NCBI GenBank assembly: GCA_012103255.1
Contig: WLXD01000001.1
Span: forward strand, 930,001 to 994,000
DNA length: 64,000 nt
Source of the DNA: Acidobacteriota bacterium
GTDB lineage: Bacteria; Acidobacteriota; UBA890; WLXD01
Direction: 5' to 3'
Part shown: in pieces, positions 61,572 to 64,000 of the stretch
Numbering within the stretch: position 1 is the stretch's first letter
Layout of the letters: each line of letters begins with the position of its first letter
Program-made: the position numbers and the translations under genes
Notes under the pieces: generated by a model
What the model was told of the DNA's origin: nothing
Database searches by the model: none
Seen by the model: only the letters and a program-made list of their open reading frames with translations

Positions 61572-62644
61572 TGGGGGTATGTAGCCTCCCCACTCGCAGT
61601 CATCGCAAGTCGGTAGGCCCCGAGCAAGGAATCGACGTGGCGGCTCCAGTCTGCACGTTCTTCAGCAATAGACCGTGATCGCAGCCCCATCGGCCGCAGT
61701 TGGGACCGGCTTGCGGACGCGTGCACCATCAATCGGGCTAGCTCACTAACGTCACCGGGCGGAAACAGCCAGCCGTTGTGATCGTGACTCACCCATTCGC
61801 GATTGCCGGGAATGTCGCTCGCGATCACGGGGAGTCCGCTTGCCATGGCCTGCAGGAGAGTGACCGAACTCCCATCGCAGTGCGAAGCTGACACGTAGAC
61901 GTCGCTCTTCCCGAGTTGTCGACCGATCTCGCTCTCTGGCACTTCGGCCATTCGTTGCACCTTGCCTCTCATGTGAGGCCGGGCTGTCAGCTCTCCGACC
62001 CGGTCGTGTTCGGAGCCACTCCCGAGCAGCCGGAGGCGCAGAGCCGCGCCGCCCTGTGTTGCGAGTGCGAACGCCTCGACCAGTTCCGCCGTCCCGTACA
62101 GCGGCTCCCAGCGCCGCCCGGAAAAGAGCGTCAACGGTCCCGAGATAGAAGGGGCGGCTGTGAGACTGAAGTCCTGCAGGTCGACACCCCACGGGAACGT
62201 TACGATCCTCTCCGGGGCCATGCCCAACTCCCGGAACGCACTGTTCACGGCGGCGCAGTCTGCGAGGGCTACATCTGTGTGTTCGACTGCGAAGCGCGCA
62301 CGTTCATGGCTCTGGACGTTGTGCTGCACTTCTCGCAAGAGGTCGGACCCCCAGCTCGCCGAAACGAGGGGGCGAAGTCCGGCCCTGGCGACAAGCCACG
62401 CGGGGCCAGGGACCGGTCCGGCGTGAACCACTGCGGGCCTGATCTTCTCCGCGATCTGGCGCAACTGCTCCACGTCGACGCCGTCGGACGTCCACCCGAT
62501 CCGGGTGACCGGGACCGAGATGTCGCGGCCCTCCTCGTCCGGTGTCAGGCAGAGGAAGTGCGCATCCACCTTGCGGTCGGAGAGTGCTTGCAGGAAGCGT
62601 AGATCGTGTGGCCCACAGGTTGGCGACACGTAGAGCACGTTCAC
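61568..62644 (-). CDS. Glycosyltransferase family 4
   Basis: MNVLYVSPTCGPHDLRFLQALSDRKVDAHFLCL...SDVYVSASHCDGSSVTLLQAMASGLPVIASDIPGNREWV. Confidence 0.88.
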   Translation of the reverse strand: MNVLYVSPTCGPHDLRFLQALSDRKVDAHFLCLTPDEEGRDISVPVTRIGWTSDGVDVEQLRQIAEKIRPAVVHAGPVPGPAWLVARAGLRPLVSASWGSDLLREVQHNVQSHERARFAVEHTDVALADCAAVNSAFRELGMAPERIVTFPWGVDLQDFSLTAAPSISGPLTLFSGRRWEPLYGTAELVEAFALATQGGAALRLRLLGSGSEHDRVGELTARPHMRGKVQRMAEVPESEIGRQLGKSDVYVSASHCDGSSVTLLQAMASGLPVIASDIPGNREWVSHDHNGWLFPPGDVSELARLMVHASASRSQLRPMGLRSRSIAEERADWSRHVDSLLGAYRLAMTASGEATYPH

Positions 62645-62668
62645 TTCGATCGCTTATCCGTTCTTTCG

Positions 62669-63739
62669 CTAGCTATTCTGGAGATCGGTCCAGGTGATTT
62701 CCTGCCCGAAGTCGAGTGAGTGGCGCAGTCGCTGGCCGATCACTTTTCCTAGATCAGCCGCTGATATGGCGTGCGAGGGGGCCGGTCTGAGCACATCGAT
62801 GTCCTCTCGGGCTAGCTTCGTTCCCGGTTCCAGAACGCGCGACGCACGCAAGCAACGACGCTGTACGATCACGGTTTCGGTTTCGTTCTCTGCGATGAAC
62901 TTTCGGGAGTCTCCTAGCGCACGCTCAAGTTCTCTTGTCCGCGCGACCATCTCTGACCATGATGACGGCGTCATGGAGAAAGGGTGGTCGGGGCCGGGGC
63001 GCGTAGTGTCGTCCGTGAAGTGTTTCTCCACCACCCTGGCGCCGAGTGCGACGGCTCCGAGCGCAGTGGCATGCCTAGCGGTATGGTCTGACAAGCCAAG
63101 GGTTAGGTCAGGGTAGAGCGCCTTGTATGTCCGTAACGCTCGCAGGTGGATATGGTCGAGATTCGAGTCGTCGCCTGTGTAGTTCGTGTTGCACTGCATG
63201 AGGACCAGTCGAGGATTGCGAGCCACGATCGTATCTACTGCGCGACACACCTCGCCGATTTCGGCGGCCCCGGTCGCTAGCAGCACCGGCTTCCCCTTGT
63301 CGGCAACGAACTTGAGAAATTCAAGCCATGTGATGTCTCCGGACCCAATCTTGTATGCCGGGACATGCTGGTCCAGCGCTTCAACAGCTTCGAAATCGTA
63401 TGGCGTCGAGAAATAGTCGATTCCGACATCGGCGCATGCCCGAGCGAGCTGATCGGTCCACTCAAGGGGCAGGCTGGCGTCCTCGTAGACTGCGGTGACC
63501 GGCTTCGTCCATTTCGATTGATGCGAAATCTGCGCGCCAAGGTGCCTGAACCCATAGTCCGAAACGATCTTGGTCGCCTGGAAGTTCTGGAACTTGGCGG
63601 CATCGGCTCCGGCGTTCTTGGCGAGCTCAATCAGACGTTTCGCTCGATCCAAGTCTCCGTCGTGGTTCGCTGATATGTCCGCGATGAAATACGTCGGATG
63701 ATCGAGACCGAGCGGGCGCTCACCGATCTGTACACGCAT
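62669..63739 (-). CDS. NeuB/PseI-family nonulosonic acid synthase with C-terminal SAF domain
   Basis: MRVQIGERPLGLDHPTYFIADISANHDGDLDRAKRLIELAKNAGADAAKFQNFQATKIVSD...KPVLLATGAAEIGEVCRAV...LGLSDHTARHATALGAVALGARVVEKHFT; start chosen at MRVQIGE. Confidence 0.93.
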   Translation of the reverse strand: MRVQIGERPLGLDHPTYFIADISANHDGDLDRAKRLIELAKNAGADAAKFQNFQATKIVSDYGFRHLGAQISHQSKWTKPVTAVYEDASLPLEWTDQLARACADVGIDYFSTPYDFEAVEALDQHVPAYKIGSGDITWLEFLKFVADKGKPVLLATGAAEIGEVCRAVDTIVARNPRLVLMQCNTNYTGDDSNLDHIHLRALRTYKALYPDLTLGLSDHTARHATALGAVALGARVVEKHFTDDTTRPGPDHPFSMTPSSWSEMVARTRELERALGDSRKFIAENETETVIVQRRCLRASRVLEPGTKLAREDIDVLRPAPSHAISAADLGKVIGQRLRHSLDFGQEITWTDLQNS

Positions 63740-64000
63740 GTGCTGACTCCTTCTTCGACGGGTCCGGCTCCAGGGCCCGGAGATGCTCTCGGTGGCCATT
63801 GACGTGAAGCCGATGCAGTTCCCCGATCCCTTCGCTGACGCTGGGCAGTTCCTCGCCCAGTGCATCGCGTGCGCGGTCGGTCGCTAGGGCTAACTGAGCT
63901 CCACGTAGTGTTGACTCAGCCGCGGCGGAGCGTTCGCGCGCGAGCACCAGTCCTGCATCCCACCCGAACTGTCGAGCGATGTTGCGTCCGAACTGGTATT
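63720..64000 (-). CDS. C-terminal fragment of an unassigned protein continuing beyond the window
   Basis: Open reverse frame YQFGRNIARQFGWDAGLVLARERSAAAESTLRGAQLALATDRARDALGEELPSVSEGIGELHRLHVNG... overlapping the start of the NeuB-like gene by ~20 bp. Confidence 0.45.
   Translation of the reverse strand, partial: YQFGRNIARQFGWDAGLVLARERSAAAESTLRGAQLALATDRARDALGEELPSVSEGIGELHRLHVNGHREHLRALEPDPSKKESAHACTDR

Overview
High-GC window from a Gram-negative-type bacterium (MlaEFD, TamA/TamB, a LolB-like lipoprotein and Wzc-type polysaccharide export genes are present). No CRISPR array, insertion element, prophage or rRNA was seen; there is one tRNA (Gln-TTG). Layout: (1) 0-10.6 kb, minus strand: a DUF885 protein, then a tightly overlapping run of biotin carboxylase, biotin carrier protein, TamB-like protein, winged-helix/TPR membrane regulator and a POTRA-bearing TamA/BamA-like protein cut by the window edge. 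(2) 10.8-16.5 kb: sugar aminotransferase, GT2s, a GT39-like membrane protein and gmd. (3) 16.5-20.3 kb, minus: carboxyltransferase, transaldolase, glyA. (4) 20.5-37.4 kb, plus: LolB-like lipoprotein, tRNA-Gln, prs, rplY, pth, hppA, rpsF, rpsR, rplI, a carbamoyltransferase/SxtJ-like/DUF5989-like module, dnaB, alr, mlaE, mlaF, mlaD and rfbD, with rfbC antisense. (5) Hsp20. (6) 38-64 kb: a large surface-glycan locus, mostly minus strand, with PglC/PglA/PglD/PglE-like proteins, many GT4/GT2s, two sulfotransferases, a NeuB/PseI-family synthase with an SpsF-like nucleotidyltransferase, and a plus-strand Wzc-like kinase. Most notable: the carboxylase/TamB/regulator/TamA overlapping operon; the carbamoyltransferase-SxtJ-DUF5989 module inside the rplI-dnaB synteny block, whose 49-aa member is missing from the ORF track; two homopolymer frameshifts whose repair restores 4-bp gene overlaps; three convergent gene pairs sharing a CTAG double stop; and TAG-dominated stop usage with no TAA. 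All assignments come from reading motifs in the translations; no database search was run.
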